A DNA stretch of 64,000 nucleotides from UBA3537 sp049889395 (GTDB lineage Bacteria; Bacteroidota; Bacteroidia; Flavobacteriales; Flavobacteriaceae): NCBI GenBank assembly GCA_049889395.1, contig JBMHDM010000015.1, positions 62,001-126,000 of the forward strand, in the 5' to 3' direction. The position numbers were made by a program, and so were the translations under genes. The notes beneath the pieces were generated by a model, which saw only the letters and a program-made list of their open reading frames with translations, ran no database searches and was not told where the DNA came from. Numbering within the stretch: position 1 is the first letter of the stretch; each line of letters begins with the position of its first letter. This document shows positions 8,239 through 17,142 of the stretch, piece after piece.

Positions 8239-9564
8239 TTAAATCGTTCGATTGTTGTCCCAAGATTCTAAAATATCCTTGATGGTTTTGAGGAATTGCC
8301 CTCCCAAAGCGCCATTTACCACACGGTGATCATAGGAATGTGAAAGGAACATTTTATGTCGAATACCGATAAAATCACCTTCATTGGTTTCAATAACAGC
8401 GGGTACCTTGCGAATTGCACCAAGAGCTAATATTCCAACTTGCGGCTGATTGATAATGGGCGTCCCCATGATGCTTCCGAAACTACCGACGTTGGTCACG
8501 GTATATGTACCATCTTGTATGTCATCTGGTTTGAGTTGATTGGTTCTGGCTCGATTGGCCAAATTATTGACTTGCTTGGTCATCCCCATAAGATTCAATT
8601 GGTCTGCATTTTTAATCACTGGAACGATTAAATTACCATCGTCAAGTGCAGTTGCCATACCAAGATTGATTGATTTCTTCTTAATAATTGTCTCACCGTC
8701 GACTGAAATATTCATCATAGGGTGAATTGTTAGGGCCTTGGCAACAGCTTCCATAAATATGGGCGTAAAAGTAATTTTCTCTCCCGTTTGCTGTTCAAAA
8801 TTTGTCTTGACTCTTTGTCGCCAGTTCCAAATTTTAGTCACATCTACTTCAATAAATGACTGGACATGAGCAGACGTTTGGACAGAATTGACCATGTGTT
8901 TGGAAACAAGTTTACCCATTCTAGTCATTTCTATAATCTCATCCTGAGCTGATTTAATTACAGTTGGGGGTGACAAATTTGGAGAGGTAGTGGAAATGTT
9001 TTGAGAAGCTTTGGTAGGCGTTGTTATATTAGACCTGTTTTTTAGGTAAGATAAAATATCATTTTTGGTCACCCTTCCATTTTTACCTGATCCATCTAAC
9101 TGATCTAACTCTGTTTGCGAGATCCCTTCTTTTTTTGCAATATTTTTTACTAGCGGTGAGTAAAATCGTGAACCATTGGAGTTGACAGGTGTTTCTATGA
9201 ACTGTGCCGTATCTAGAGGCTTTTCGATTGTCGCTATTACTTCAGGAGCTTGATTAAATTCATTCAGAGCGGATTCTGCTATTGCTTTAGATTCGTCAGT
9301 TGTTTGATTATCAGATCTATCCCCGTCGGTTTCAATTATAGCAAAAGTTTGACCGACCTGAACAACAGCATCGACCTCAAACTTCTTTTCGACTAAAATA
9401 CCACCAACCTCGCTTGGGACATCGCTATCTACCTTGTCGGTTGATATTTCGACTACTGATTCATCCACATCAACGCGGTCACCGATGTCTTTTAACCAAG
9501 TATTGATGGTTGCTTCAGCGACGCTTTCGCCCATTTTGGGAAGTTTGAGCTCAAATTTTGCCAT
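8239..9564 (-). CDS. 2-oxo acid dehydrogenase E2 component (dihydrolipoamide acyltransferase)
   Basis: 441 residues with the E2 order: an N-terminal lipoyl domain with the lipoate-accepting lysine K44 (ISTDKVDSD), a Pro/Thr/Ser-rich linker, a peripheral-subunit-binding domain (about 140-178, SPLVKNIAKKEGIS...GRVTKNDIL) and the C-terminal catalytic core (about 210-441). It passes acyl groups to CoA in a pyruvate, branched-chain or 2-oxoglutarate complex; which one is not decidable here and no E1 or E3 gene is near. The catalytic HxxxDG motif reads H413-RVV-N417-G, an Asp to Asn change. It heads the run E2-exonuclease-FAH-cinA and has its own promoter (9599-9629). Confidence 0.93.
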   Translation of the reverse strand: MAKFELKLPKMGESVAEATINTWLKDIGDRVDVDESVVEISTDKVDSDVPSEVGGILVEKKFEVDAVVQVGQTFAIIETDGDRSDNQTTDESKAIAESALNEFNQAPEVIATIEKPLDTAQFIETPVNSNGSRFYSPLVKNIAKKEGISQTELDQLDGSGKNGRVTKNDILSYLKNRSNITTPTKASQNISTTSPNLSPPTVIKSAQDEIIEMTRMGKLVSKHMVNSVQTSAHVQSFIEVDVTKIWNWRQRVKTNFEQQTGEKITFTPIFMEAVAKALTIHPMMNISVDGETIIKKKSINLGMATALDDGNLIVPVIKNADQLNLMGMTKQVNNLANRARTNQLKPDDIQDGTYTVTNVGSFGSIMGTPIINQPQVGILALGAIRKVPAVIETNEGDFIGIRHKMFLSHSYDHRVVNGALGGQFLKTIKDILESWDNNRTI

Positions 9565-9598
9565 AATTATGTTGTTGTTTGGGTCATGTATAGTAGGG

Positions 9599-9629
9599 CA
9601 AAACTAAAGAAAATTGTCGATATATTCAA
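9599..9629 (-). promoter_or_regulatory. Promoter of the E2-exonuclease-FAH-cinA run
   Basis: Minus strand TTG (9629-9627), 20 nt, TAGTTTTG (9606-9599): the Bacteroidota -33/-7 pattern. It sits in the 69-bp gap between the GT2 gene and E2 and gives a leader of about 30 nt. Confidence 0.7.
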
Positions 9630-9633
9630 TTGT

Positions 9634-10764
9634 TTAAAAATATGATCTGTATTCAAATTGATCAAAGTGGACAACTTCTCCACGGCGATTCGAGCTATCA
9701 CTACCAACAAAATACATGGCTTTCTTTGGCCAAATTTTGAAAAAAATATTTGGTTTTTTTATACTTTGAATTTGATCAATGATGGCTTTGTATGTTTGAG
9801 AATTAGCATCTAATATTAGATCTGTCTTTTTGGTACTTGACAACATATTGGTGTTAGAAATCGTTTGTATATCTAGTTTGGAAAATACGCTACTTTCAGA
9901 ATGGGGCTCAAGAATTAAAATGTCTTTTGATTTTGAAAAAATAGACTGACGATTCTCAAGCTTGGGCATGAGTTGTGGTATTAATTCTGTTGCCAAACGA
10001 ACCGCAAAATTCAAAATGAAATTCGACTTAAAATGCTTGTCATGAAATAATTGCATGGCGCCGTAAAACCATTTTAAATAAGTCTTATCTTTAAGTGTGC
10101 TTTCACCTTTAAAATGTATAATGCTGGTGTCTGCAAAATAGTAGTTTTTTCGACCAATTTTTTTGGCACGATAACACAAGTCTATGTCTTCTCCGTACAT
10201 GAAAAAATCTTCGTCAAATCCTTGCAATTTGTCGTAAAGTGATCGCTCCATAATCATAAAAGCCCCTGTAAGAATGTCTACCTCGCCTGTCGATTTTTCG
10301 GATAGATGATTGGTATAGTAGTGCTTTGAATATCCAAAAAGTTTTTGAAGTGCAATCGCAATAGTTGGTACATTTCGTTTACTTTCTGGAAGAAAATTTC
10401 CTAATCCATTGATCATTCTGCAACCCAAAATTCCAAGTTTTGGTTTATCTGATACGAAGTCTAGGATTTTGTGAAAGGTATCTTCAGCGACAACGGTATC
10501 GGGGTTAAGAATACAAACAAATTCGCCTTGGGCAACTTTCACAGCTTGATTGTTGGCTCGTGAAAAACCAATATTATTTTTATTTTCAATTAGAATAACA
10601 TTGGGAAAATATCGTTTTATCATGGTACAACTATCATCTACAGAATCATTGTCCACCACGATAATTTCTGCAGAGATTCCCGCCAAAGCTGATTGAACAC
10701 TTTGGAGGCACATTTCTAAAAAATAGCGCACATTATAATTGAGTATAACGACAGATAGTTTCAA
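9634..10764 (-). CDS. Glycosyltransferase family 2
   Basis: A 376-residue GT2 enzyme of the rhamnosyltransferase-like (WbbL) group. The GT-A domain fills about residues 1-250: LSVVILNYNV, the nucleotide-binding VVDNDS, NKNNIGFSRANN, the DxD-like LNPDTVV, and MYGEDIDLCYRAKKIG. The last 120 residues are a tail (about 260-376, ending FDQFEYRSYF) that I do not recognise. It should act at the inner membrane face in cell-surface polysaccharide synthesis. It directly follows recR (3 bp) and precedes the E2 promoter, away from the glycan cluster at 56-62 kb. Confidence 0.88.
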   Translation of the reverse strand: MKLSVVILNYNVRYFLEMCLQSVQSALAGISAEIIVVDNDSVDDSCTMIKRYFPNVILIENKNNIGFSRANNQAVKVAQGEFVCILNPDTVVAEDTFHKILDFVSDKPKLGILGCRMINGLGNFLPESKRNVPTIAIALQKLFGYSKHYYTNHLSEKSTGEVDILTGAFMIMERSLYDKLQGFDEDFFMYGEDIDLCYRAKKIGRKNYYFADTSIIHFKGESTLKDKTYLKWFYGAMQLFHDKHFKSNFILNFAVRLATELIPQLMPKLENRQSIFSKSKDILILEPHSESSVFSKLDIQTISNTNMLSSTKKTDLILDANSQTYKAIIDQIQSIKKPNIFFKIWPKKAMYFVGSDSSNRRGEVVHFDQFEYRSYF

Positions 10765-10767
10765 GAA

Positions 10768-11385
10768 TTATGATTTTAGAGAAATTTCCAATGGAACTCT
10801 GTTGGTTATGCTTCTGCCCAAGGTGACCTCATCAGCATATTCCAATTCGTCTCCCACTGAAATACCACGAGCAATGGCCGAGCATATGACATTGTATTCT
10901 TGAATTTTTTTGTAGATGTAAAAATTGGTCGTATCACCTTCCATAGTAGAACTTAGAGCAAATATAAGTTCCTTAACAGTTCCTATTTGAACTTTTTCTA
11001 CTAGGCTTTTAATATTTAAATCATTAGGGCCAACACCATCCATAGGGGATATTTTACCGCCAAGAACGTGATAAATTCCTTTGAAACTGGCAGTACTTTC
11101 AATGGCGAGAACATCTCTGATGTCCTCAACAACACAAATAAGATTGTGGGTTCTGTTAGGGTTGGCACAAATATCACAAATATTGGTATCTGAGATGTTG
11201 TGGCAAGACTGGCAAAAGTTAATTTGGTCTCGCATTTCTGCTAAAGTTTTTGTAAGCTGATGCGTTTGAGATTCGGGTTGTCTCATAAGATGTAAAACCA
11301 GTCGTAGCGCTGTTCGCCTGCCAATCCCTGGCAATTGAGCCATTTCATTGACTGCATTTTCTAACAATTTAGATGAAAATTGCAT
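10768..11385 (-). CDS. recR: Recombination protein RecR
   Basis: 205 residues, normal length. It has the N-terminal helix-hairpin-helix (LPGIGRRTALRLVLHL), the C4 zinc finger (CQSCHNISDTNICDIC, about residues 57-72) and the Toprim domain (ICVVEDIRDVLAIE and the glycine-rich YHVLGGKISPMDGVGP). RecR works with RecO/RecF in loading RecA at single-stranded gaps. It is the first gene of the leftward recR-GT2 pair, and divergent from the symporter gene. Confidence 0.97.
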   Translation of the reverse strand: MQFSSKLLENAVNEMAQLPGIGRRTALRLVLHLMRQPESQTHQLTKTLAEMRDQINFCQSCHNISDTNICDICANPNRTHNLICVVEDIRDVLAIESTASFKGIYHVLGGKISPMDGVGPNDLNIKSLVEKVQIGTVKELIFALSSTMEGDTTNFYIYKKIQEYNVICSAIARGISVGDELEYADEVTLGRSITNRVPLEISLKS

Positions 11386-11481
11386 AAGTTAAACTGTTAA
11401 TTTTGCTTTATTTAGTGTGCCTTCATTCCCTGTTGAACAAAAATTTGTCGAGATGTCAGTTAAGTTGTTGAAAGAAAACTA

Positions 11482-11489
11482 TACTTTTG
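11482..11489 (+). promoter_or_regulatory. Candidate -7 element for the sodium:solute symporter gene
   Basis: TACTTTTG matches TAnnTTTG, 50 bp before the TTG start of the symporter gene; a clear -33 TTG at the right distance is missing. On the opposite strand a second candidate (TATATTTG at 11526-11519 with TTG 20 nt upstream) faces recR, so the 150-bp gap seems to hold two overlapping, divergent promoters. Confidence 0.5.
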
Positions 11490-11538
11490 AAACAAACCTG
11501 ACAAAGATCTTCAACTTTACAAATATAAATTTATTGCA

Positions 11539-12996
11539 TTGAAAGGACAATATATTCTACTACTGACTTTTGTTTATTTTGTGTTTCTTATGATTATTGC
11601 CAGAATCACAGGAAAAAATGACAGCAACACCGACTTCTTTAAAGCGAGTAAGCAATCACCATGGTACTTGGTAGCTTTTGGGATGATAGGGGCTTCTCTT
11701 TCTGGAGTGACCTTTATCTCAGTGCCTGGCTGGGTACAAAGCGCTCAGTTTAGCTATTTTCAAGTTTGTTTGGGATACATTGCAGGGTATATTGTTGTGG
11801 CCTTTGTGTTATTACCCATCTACTACAAATCAAATCTAACCTCAATATACGAATATTTACAGCAGCGATTTGGTCAAGTGAGTCACAAAACAGGGGCCTT
11901 TTTCTTTTTTATTTCGCGTGTTTTAGGCGCTGCATTTCGTATGTATTTGATGGCCATAGTGTTACAACAATTTGTTTTTGATCAATGGAATATTCCTTTC
12001 GAATTCACTGTGATATTATCTATTATGTTGATATGGGTCTACACCAATAAAGGGGGTATAAAAACTATTGTTTGGACGGATACTTTACAAACTTTTTTTA
12101 TGGTCTGTGCAGTCATATTATCTATCTATTTCATTAACGATAAATTGGGTTGGCGTTTTACAGAATTTCTAAATTCAAACGACTTAGACCAATACAATTC
12201 TATGTTTAGAACAGATAATATATTAGCCAGAGATCACTTTCTTAAATCTTTCTTTGGGGGCATGTTTATTACAATTTGTATGACAGGTTTGGATCAAGAC
12301 ATGATGCAAAAGAATCTGACTTGTAAAAATTTAAAAGAAGCACAAAAGAATATGCTTTGGTTTAGTATTGTCTTAACGCTCGTGACCTATTTATTTTTAT
12401 TGTTAGGGGCGCTTTTATTTATATATGCCGAACGCTTTGGAATTGATTTGCCTTTAATGGATGGACAACCAAAAACAGATTTATTATTTCCTGAAATTGC
12501 TCTAAATAGTGGATTAGGGTTGACCCTGGCAGGCACGTTTATAGTGGGGTTAATTGCCGCAGCTTACAGTAGTGCTGATAGTGCATTAACATCTCTCACA
12601 ACTTCTTTCTGTATTGATATTTTGAATTTTGAAAATCGAACAGAATTAGAGCAAAAAAGTATCAGAAAGCAAACTCATATTGGAATGAGTATTTTACTCA
12701 TTCTTGTCATCATTGCCTTCAAACACATCTTAGATTCCAACGTCATAGATAGCCTTTTGACTGTAGCTGGTTATACGTACGGACCACTACTTGGTCTTTT
12801 TGCATTCGGAATTTTTACAAACTATAAAGTCAAGGACAAATATGTGTGGCTTGTAGCCTTGTTGTCTGTTTCTATTTGTTATGGTTTTGGACAAATTTCT
12901 CCAGAGCTCATCGGAGGTTATGTTGTTGGCTATGAGTTGTTGCCACTCAATGGTATTTTAACCTTCATAGGGTTGATATTGATACGTAGACAGTAA
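11539..12996 (+). CDS. Sodium:solute symporter family protein (SSS)
   Basis: A 485-residue polytopic inner-membrane transporter of the SSS family with about 13 hydrophobic segments. Family landmarks are the early GMIGASLSGVTFISVPGW, the GGIKTIVWTDTLQ segment and IAAAYSSADSALTSLTT, which contains the Ser/Thr residues of the Na2 site. The solute cannot be assigned; related flavobacterial proteins are called proline- or sialic-acid-type without proof. The start is a TTG at 11539; the next ATG (11590) would remove the first membrane helix. Its 3' end overlaps the convergent CoA-binding gene by 39 bp. Confidence 0.9.
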   Translation: MKGQYILLLTFVYFVFLMIIARITGKNDSNTDFFKASKQSPWYLVAFGMIGASLSGVTFISVPGWVQSAQFSYFQVCLGYIAGYIVVAFVLLPIYYKSNLTSIYEYLQQRFGQVSHKTGAFFFFISRVLGAAFRMYLMAIVLQQFVFDQWNIPFEFTVILSIMLIWVYTNKGGIKTIVWTDTLQTFFMVCAVILSIYFINDKLGWRFTEFLNSNDLDQYNSMFRTDNILARDHFLKSFFGGMFITICMTGLDQDMMQKNLTCKNLKEAQKNMLWFSIVLTLVTYLFLLLGALLFIYAERFGIDLPLMDGQPKTDLLFPEIALNSGLGLTLAGTFIVGLIAAAYSSADSALTSLTTSFCIDILNFENRTELEQKSIRKQTHIGMSILLILVIIAFKHILDSNVIDSLLTVAGYTYGPLLGLFAFGIFTNYKVKDKYVWLVALLSVSICYGFGQISPELIGGYVVGYELLPLNGILTFIGLILIRRQ

Positions 12997-13341
12997 AACT
13001 AACGTACAGGCAATTTCATAGCTAATATGATGCTGTTCTAAAATCTTGTAAAACACTGGATTTTCTGTACCTGGATTAAAAATAACTCGCTTCGGGTTTA
13101 GCATCAAAATATAATCCACAAAACTTTCTTGGCGTTTCGGGTTTAGATAAAGTGTGACCGTATGAATATGTTCAAAATATTTTGGTTCAGTATCAATTTT
13201 AACACCACTTACAAAACCCGGTCTCAAACCAACTGCCACTACAGGCATATTGTTTTGTTTCAACAGTTCTATGGCTTTGTATGAATACCGCTCCGGCTTG
13301 AGAGAGGCACCAAGGACTAAAGTTTTAAACGACTCTACCAC
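12958..13341 (-). CDS. CoA-binding domain protein (YccU/CoA_binding_2 type)
   Basis: A 127-residue Rossmann-fold protein of the CoA-binding family related to the nucleotide-binding part of succinyl-CoA synthetase. Recognisable parts are VLGASLKPERYSYKAIELL and the VIFNPGTENPVF segment. Its cellular role is unknown throughout the family. Its start overlaps the end of fabH by 7 bp, so the two are co-transcribed, and its 3' end runs 39 bp into the convergent symporter gene. Confidence 0.88.
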   Translation of the reverse strand: MVESFKTLVLGASLKPERYSYKAIELLKQNNMPVVAVGLRPGFVSGVKIDTEPKYFEHIHTVTLYLNPKRQESFVDYILMLNPKRVIFNPGTENPVFYKILEQHHISYEIACTLVLLSTYQYQPYEG

Positions 13342-14345
13342 TTGATAATAACACTACCCCATGTAAATCCACTTCCAAATGCCGCCAAAACTACCGTATC
13401 ACCGGCTTTAATTTTCCCTTGCTGACAAGCCTCACTCAAGGCGATAGGAATAGAAGCAGCAGTGGTATTACCATAATTTTGGATGTTATTAAAGACCTGA
13501 TCATCAGACAATTGAAACTTCTTTTGAATATATTGAGAAATTCTCAAATTGGCCTGATGTGGTACTAACATATCTATATCAGATACGCTTAAATCATTGG
13601 CTTCGAGGCCTTGATTAATGACCTCACTAAATCGTCGTATGGCATTTTTGAATACGAACTGCCCATTCATATAAGGCCTGTAACTCATATCGTCGGGGTC
13701 GTTATCTTCAATAATTTCTGTAACCCAGCGTTTTCCCATGCCTGGTGCTTCTGCAGCCAATTCCAACGCATGTTCGCCCTGTGAGTGTAAATGGGAAGAC
13801 AAAATCCCTCTGGTATTATCGATTTCTCTCGATAAAATAGCTGCACCTGCACCATCTCCAAAAATCACAGATATACTTCTTCCTCTTGTTGAAATATCAA
13901 TACCACGAGATTGTAATTCGCTGCCAATAACCAAAACATTCTTGTACATCCCCGTTTTGATAAATTGATCCGCTACAGAAATACCGTACACGAAACCAGA
14001 GCATTGGTTACGTACATCCAAAGCGCCAACAGTGTCTATTCCTAAAGCTTCTTGGATTTGAACACCAGGTCCAGGAAAGTAATAGTCAGGACTTAGAGTG
14101 GCAAATATGATAAAGTCTATCTCTTGTTTATCAATACCAGCATTATTAATGGCATTTTCAGCCGCTTTAAGGCCCATACTAAAGGTTGTGTTGCCATCCC
14201 CTTTAACGGCCCAACGCCTACTTTTAATACCAGTCCGCTCTTGTATCCATGCGTCGTTGGTGTCCATCAATTGCGACAAATCGTCATTGGTAACTATATT
14301 TTCTGGAACAAAATGCCCCATACCTATTATTCTTGAGTTGTACAT
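13335..14345 (-). CDS. fabH: 3-oxoacyl-[acyl-carrier-protein] synthase III (FabH)
   Basis: A thiolase-fold ketosynthase of 336 residues with the full Cys-His-Asn triad: C115 (RNQCSGF), H263 (VPHQANLR) and N293 (NYGNTTAAS). It condenses an acyl-CoA starter with malonyl-ACP to begin fatty acid synthesis. It is about 10 residues longer than E. coli FabH and is a lone copy away from plsX/rpmF, as often seen for the second fabH of Bacteroidota, so a specialised starter preference is possible. It is divergent from htpG; a TATATTTG -7 element (14373-14366) lies 20 bp before the ATG. Confidence 0.95.
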   Translation of the reverse strand: MYNSRIIGMGHFVPENIVTNDDLSQLMDTNDAWIQERTGIKSRRWAVKGDGNTTFSMGLKAAENAINNAGIDKQEIDFIIFATLSPDYYFPGPGVQIQEALGIDTVGALDVRNQCSGFVYGISVADQFIKTGMYKNVLVIGSELQSRGIDISTRGRSISVIFGDGAGAAILSREIDNTRGILSSHLHSQGEHALELAAEAPGMGKRWVTEIIEDNDPDDMSYRPYMNGQFVFKNAIRRFSEVINQGLEANDLSVSDIDMLVPHQANLRISQYIQKKFQLSDDQVFNNIQNYGNTTAASIPIALSEACQQGKIKAGDTVVLAAFGSGFTWGSVIIKW

Positions 14346-14365
14346 GAAAATTGTTTATTGTTTTA

Positions 14366-14373
14366 CAAATATA
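14366..14373 (-). promoter_or_regulatory. Candidate -7 element of fabH
   Basis: TATATTTG on the minus strand matches TAnnTTTG; the start codon is 20 bp downstream, giving a leader of about a dozen bases. No TTG is present at the -33 spacing, so this is a one-box call. Confidence 0.5.
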
Positions 14374-14385
14374 AACTTTATAAAA

Positions 14386-14428
14386 TGTCAGTTTGTCACA
14401 TTTTTAAAAATGGTACTCTTTTTGACAG
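14386..14428 (+). promoter_or_regulatory. Sigma-54-like element with TGTCA repeats upstream of htpG
   Basis: TGGTAC (14411-14416), 5 bp, TTGAC (14422-14426) has the spacing of a -24/-12 sigma-54 promoter (TGGCAC-N5-TTGCW) with two mismatches. Just upstream are two direct TGTCA copies 8 bp apart (14386-14390, 14394-14398), and the inverted form TGACA follows at 14423-14427. No TAnnTTTG housekeeping box faces htpG. It is 38 bp before the ATG. Confidence 0.45.
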
Positions 14429-14466
14429 AAGTTTAACACAATAACTAATATATAAATTTAAATAAA

Positions 14467-16377
14467 ATGAGCAAAGGGACGATTAATGTATCAGTAGAAA
14501 ACATTTTCCCACTGATAAAAAAATTCCTATACAGTGATCACGAAATATTTTTACGGGAATTGGTAAGTAATGCTACAGACGCCACATTAAAACTCAAACA
14601 TTTGACTAATATTGGTGAGGCGAAAGTAGAATATGGAAATCCAAAAATTGAAGTTAAAATTGATAAGGATCAAAAGACAATTCATCTTATCGATCAAGGA
14701 ATTGGTATGACGGCCGATGAAGTTCAAAAATATATCAATGAAGTGGCTTTCTCGGGTGCCGAAGAATTTTTAGACAAATACAAAGACAAGGTTGAAGATT
14801 CTGGAATCATTGGGCATTTTGGGCTTGGGTTTTATTCCGCTTTCATGGTAGCCGAAAAAGTGGAAATTATTACCAAATCTTTCAAAGACGAGCCAGCTGC
14901 CCATTGGACTTGTGATGGCAGCCCAGAATACACATTGATTGAAAGCGATAAAACAGACCGCGGTACGGAAATCATTCTTCACATTGCCGAGGACTCAACT
15001 GAGTTTTTGGAAGACAGTCGTATCAAAGAGCTGTTGAATAAGTACAATAAATTTATGCCAATCCCCATCAAATTTGGCACGAAAGAAATCAATGATCCAG
15101 AACATGAACCCCAAACCACTACGGACAAAGACGGTAAAGAAACAACCGAACCCCAACGAAAAATTACCGTTGATAATATTATCAACAATCCAAATCCTGC
15201 TTGGACAAAAACGCCATCGGATTTAAACAATGAGGATTACAAAAGTTTTTATCGCGAGTTGTATCCCATGCAATTTGAAGAACCTCTATTTAGTATTCAC
15301 TTAAACGTAGACTATCCGTTTAACTTAACAGGAATACTGTACTTTCCAAAACTGAGTAATGATCTGAATATACAAAATGACAGAATTCAATTGTATCAAA
15401 ATCAGGTATTTGTAACAGATAACGTAGAGGGTATTGTTCCTGAATTTTTGACCATGTTGCGTGGTGTTATCGATTCGCCAGACATTCCGCTGAATGTTTC
15501 TAGATCTTATCTGCAATCAGATGGTGCTGTTAAAAAGATTTCATCCTATATTACAAGAAAAGTAGCAGACAAATTAAAATCGCTATTCAAAGACAACAGA
15601 GAGGGTTTTGAAGCCAAATGGAACGACATCAAAATAGTAATTGAATATGGAATGCTTTCTGAAGAAAAATTCTTCGAAAAAGCCGAAGCTTTTGCGCTTT
15701 ACCCTACTGTTGATGGTGACTACTACACTTACGAAGAGCTTTACAATAAAATAAAAGCTAAACAAACTGACAAGGATGATAAATTGGTAATATTATATGC
15801 CTCCAATGCCGAAGAACAACACAGTTACATTCAAGCTGCAAAAGCCAAAGATTATGAGGTGTTACTACTGGACTCACCAATTGTTTCACATCTGATTCAG
15901 AAACTGGAAGGCGCCAAAGAAAACGTTACTTTTTCTCGTGTCGATGCAGATCATGTTGATAAACTCATCAAAAAAGAAGATCAGGCTATTTCAAAACTCA
16001 CAGAGGCGGAACAAAAACAGTTAGACGATCAACTAAAGGCTGTTATTCCTTCGGAAAAATTTATTATTCAATTGGAAGCTATGGACAGTACTGCCACACC
16101 ATTTATGATTACACAACCCGAATTTATGCGTCGTATGAAAGATATGCAGCAAACTGGCGGGGGTGGAATGTTTGGCATGGGAAATATGCCAGAAATTTAT
16201 AACCTGGTTGTAAATACCAATTCTGAGCTAATCAGTGAAATATTAAACACCAAAACCGCCAAAAAGCGGGAGCGCTTAATCAATCAAAGTTTAGATTTGG
16301 CACAACTATCTCAGGGACTTCTCAAAGGAGAAGCGCTAACAAACTTCATCAAACGAAGTTATGAGATGATTAAATAA
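14467..16377 (+). CDS. htpG: Molecular chaperone HtpG (Hsp90)
   Basis: A 636-residue cytosolic Hsp90. The N-terminal GHKL ATPase domain shows ELVSNATDATLKL (the catalytic-Glu helix), LIDQGIGMT and the lid-region GHFGLGFYSAFMV. The middle domain carries LNVSRSYLQSD with the gamma-phosphate-sensing arginine, and the C-terminal dimerisation domain follows. A charged linker (about 205-225, rich in Asp, Lys, Thr and Glu) joins the first two domains. It is monocistronic: it has its own unusual upstream element and ends at a strong bidirectional terminator. Confidence 0.97.
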   Translation: MSKGTINVSVENIFPLIKKFLYSDHEIFLRELVSNATDATLKLKHLTNIGEAKVEYGNPKIEVKIDKDQKTIHLIDQGIGMTADEVQKYINEVAFSGAEEFLDKYKDKVEDSGIIGHFGLGFYSAFMVAEKVEIITKSFKDEPAAHWTCDGSPEYTLIESDKTDRGTEIILHIAEDSTEFLEDSRIKELLNKYNKFMPIPIKFGTKEINDPEHEPQTTTDKDGKETTEPQRKITVDNIINNPNPAWTKTPSDLNNEDYKSFYRELYPMQFEEPLFSIHLNVDYPFNLTGILYFPKLSNDLNIQNDRIQLYQNQVFVTDNVEGIVPEFLTMLRGVIDSPDIPLNVSRSYLQSDGAVKKISSYITRKVADKLKSLFKDNREGFEAKWNDIKIVIEYGMLSEEKFFEKAEAFALYPTVDGDYYTYEELYNKIKAKQTDKDDKLVILYASNAEEQHSYIQAAKAKDYEVLLLDSPIVSHLIQKLEGAKENVTFSRVDADHVDKLIKKEDQAISKLTEAEQKQLDDQLKAVIPSEKFIIQLEAMDSTATPFMITQPEFMRRMKDMQQTGGGGMFGMGNMPEIYNLVVNTNSELISEILNTKTAKKRERLINQSLDLAQLSQGLLKGEALTNFIKRSYEMIK

Positions 16378-16397
16378 ACTAAACCTCATTATAACTC

Positions 16398-16427
16398 AAA
16401 AAAGGCGGTCAAAAACCGCCTTTTTTT
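16398..16427. terminator. Bidirectional terminator between htpG and the dipeptidase gene
   Basis: AAGGCGGT pairs with ACCGCCTT around a CAAAA loop and is flanked by an A-run on the left and T7 on the right, so it works for both convergent genes. Confidence 0.92.
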
Positions 16428-17103
16428 AATCAATTGGAAAATTAAAATAGGTGTTGGGAAAGGGCTCGTCTATAAGTGTGAAATGCCACCACTCCTGTGC
16501 ATAGGATCTAAAGCCATATCTTTTCATCACTTTCTGTAGTAACTGTCTGTTCCAGACCTGCTTTGGGGTTAACATCGAATAATCTAAATTCGATATTTCT
16601 CCAAAAAAATCATACGGACTGCCCATATCTAATTCTAGGCAAGTATTGAAATCAATAAGTGTAAGATCGACTGAGCTGCCTCTACTGTGACCAGAGCGGC
16701 TTGCTATATATTGTTGCTCAAATAACATGGATTTGGACAAATTGGGGTAATATTGAGCTTTCATCAGCGTATCATTTTGATTTTTGGCCCAATGTACAAA
16801 ATGATTGACCGCCTGTTGTGGGCGATAACCATCAAAAAATTTTATCCCAAATCCATAAATTTTCAATTCATTTTGAACCTTTACCAATGCTGTTGTTGCC
16901 GCCATGCTCAAAATCGCTTTTTCAGAATGATATCCTGGTACTTTTTGACCTACAAAATTATTGGTTTTAGCATAACGAAGGTCAATAACCAAATCTGGTA
17001 TTACTGTTTGAACCTCCATAAACCCTTTTGGAAGAGCGGATTGAGAATACGCGCCATACGATAATACTAAAAAAAGATGTATGATAATTTTTTTTTGTTG
17101 CAT
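16426..17103 (-). CDS. D-alanyl-D-alanine dipeptidase, VanX/DdpX type (M15D), exported
   Basis: 225 residues beginning with a signal peptide (KIIIHLFLVLSYGAYSQS). The zinc-peptidase features are DGYRPQQAVNHF, the SxHxxGxAxD-type motif SGHSRGSSVD giving His and Asp ligands, and EWWHFTL with the catalytic Glu and third zinc ligand. These enzymes hydrolyse D-Ala-D-Ala. With no vanH, vanA or vanS/R beside it and an export signal, this is more likely peptidoglycan-dipeptide salvage or turnover in the periplasm than glycopeptide resistance. It is a lone gene, ending at the terminator shared with htpG. Confidence 0.92.
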   Translation of the reverse strand: MQQKKIIIHLFLVLSYGAYSQSALPKGFMEVQTVIPDLVIDLRYAKTNNFVGQKVPGYHSEKAILSMAATTALVKVQNELKIYGFGIKFFDGYRPQQAVNHFVHWAKNQNDTLMKAQYYPNLSKSMLFEQQYIASRSGHSRGSSVDLTLIDFNTCLELDMGSPYDFFGEISNLDYSMLTPKQVWNRQLLQKVMKRYGFRSYAQEWWHFTLIDEPFPNTYFNFPID

Positions 17104-17142
17104 GACTTGAGAACTTGTGCTAATTTAGAAAAAAAATAAAGA

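Noticed and set aside
14098..14436. 112-codon frame opposite fabH
   Set aside because: It is antisense to a fully conserved FabH and shows no protein-like motif.
16426..17103. Vancomycin resistance determinant (VanX)
   Set aside because: The enzyme is exported and stands alone without vanH, a D-Ala-D-Lac ligase or a VanRS pair, so peptidoglycan turnover is more likely.
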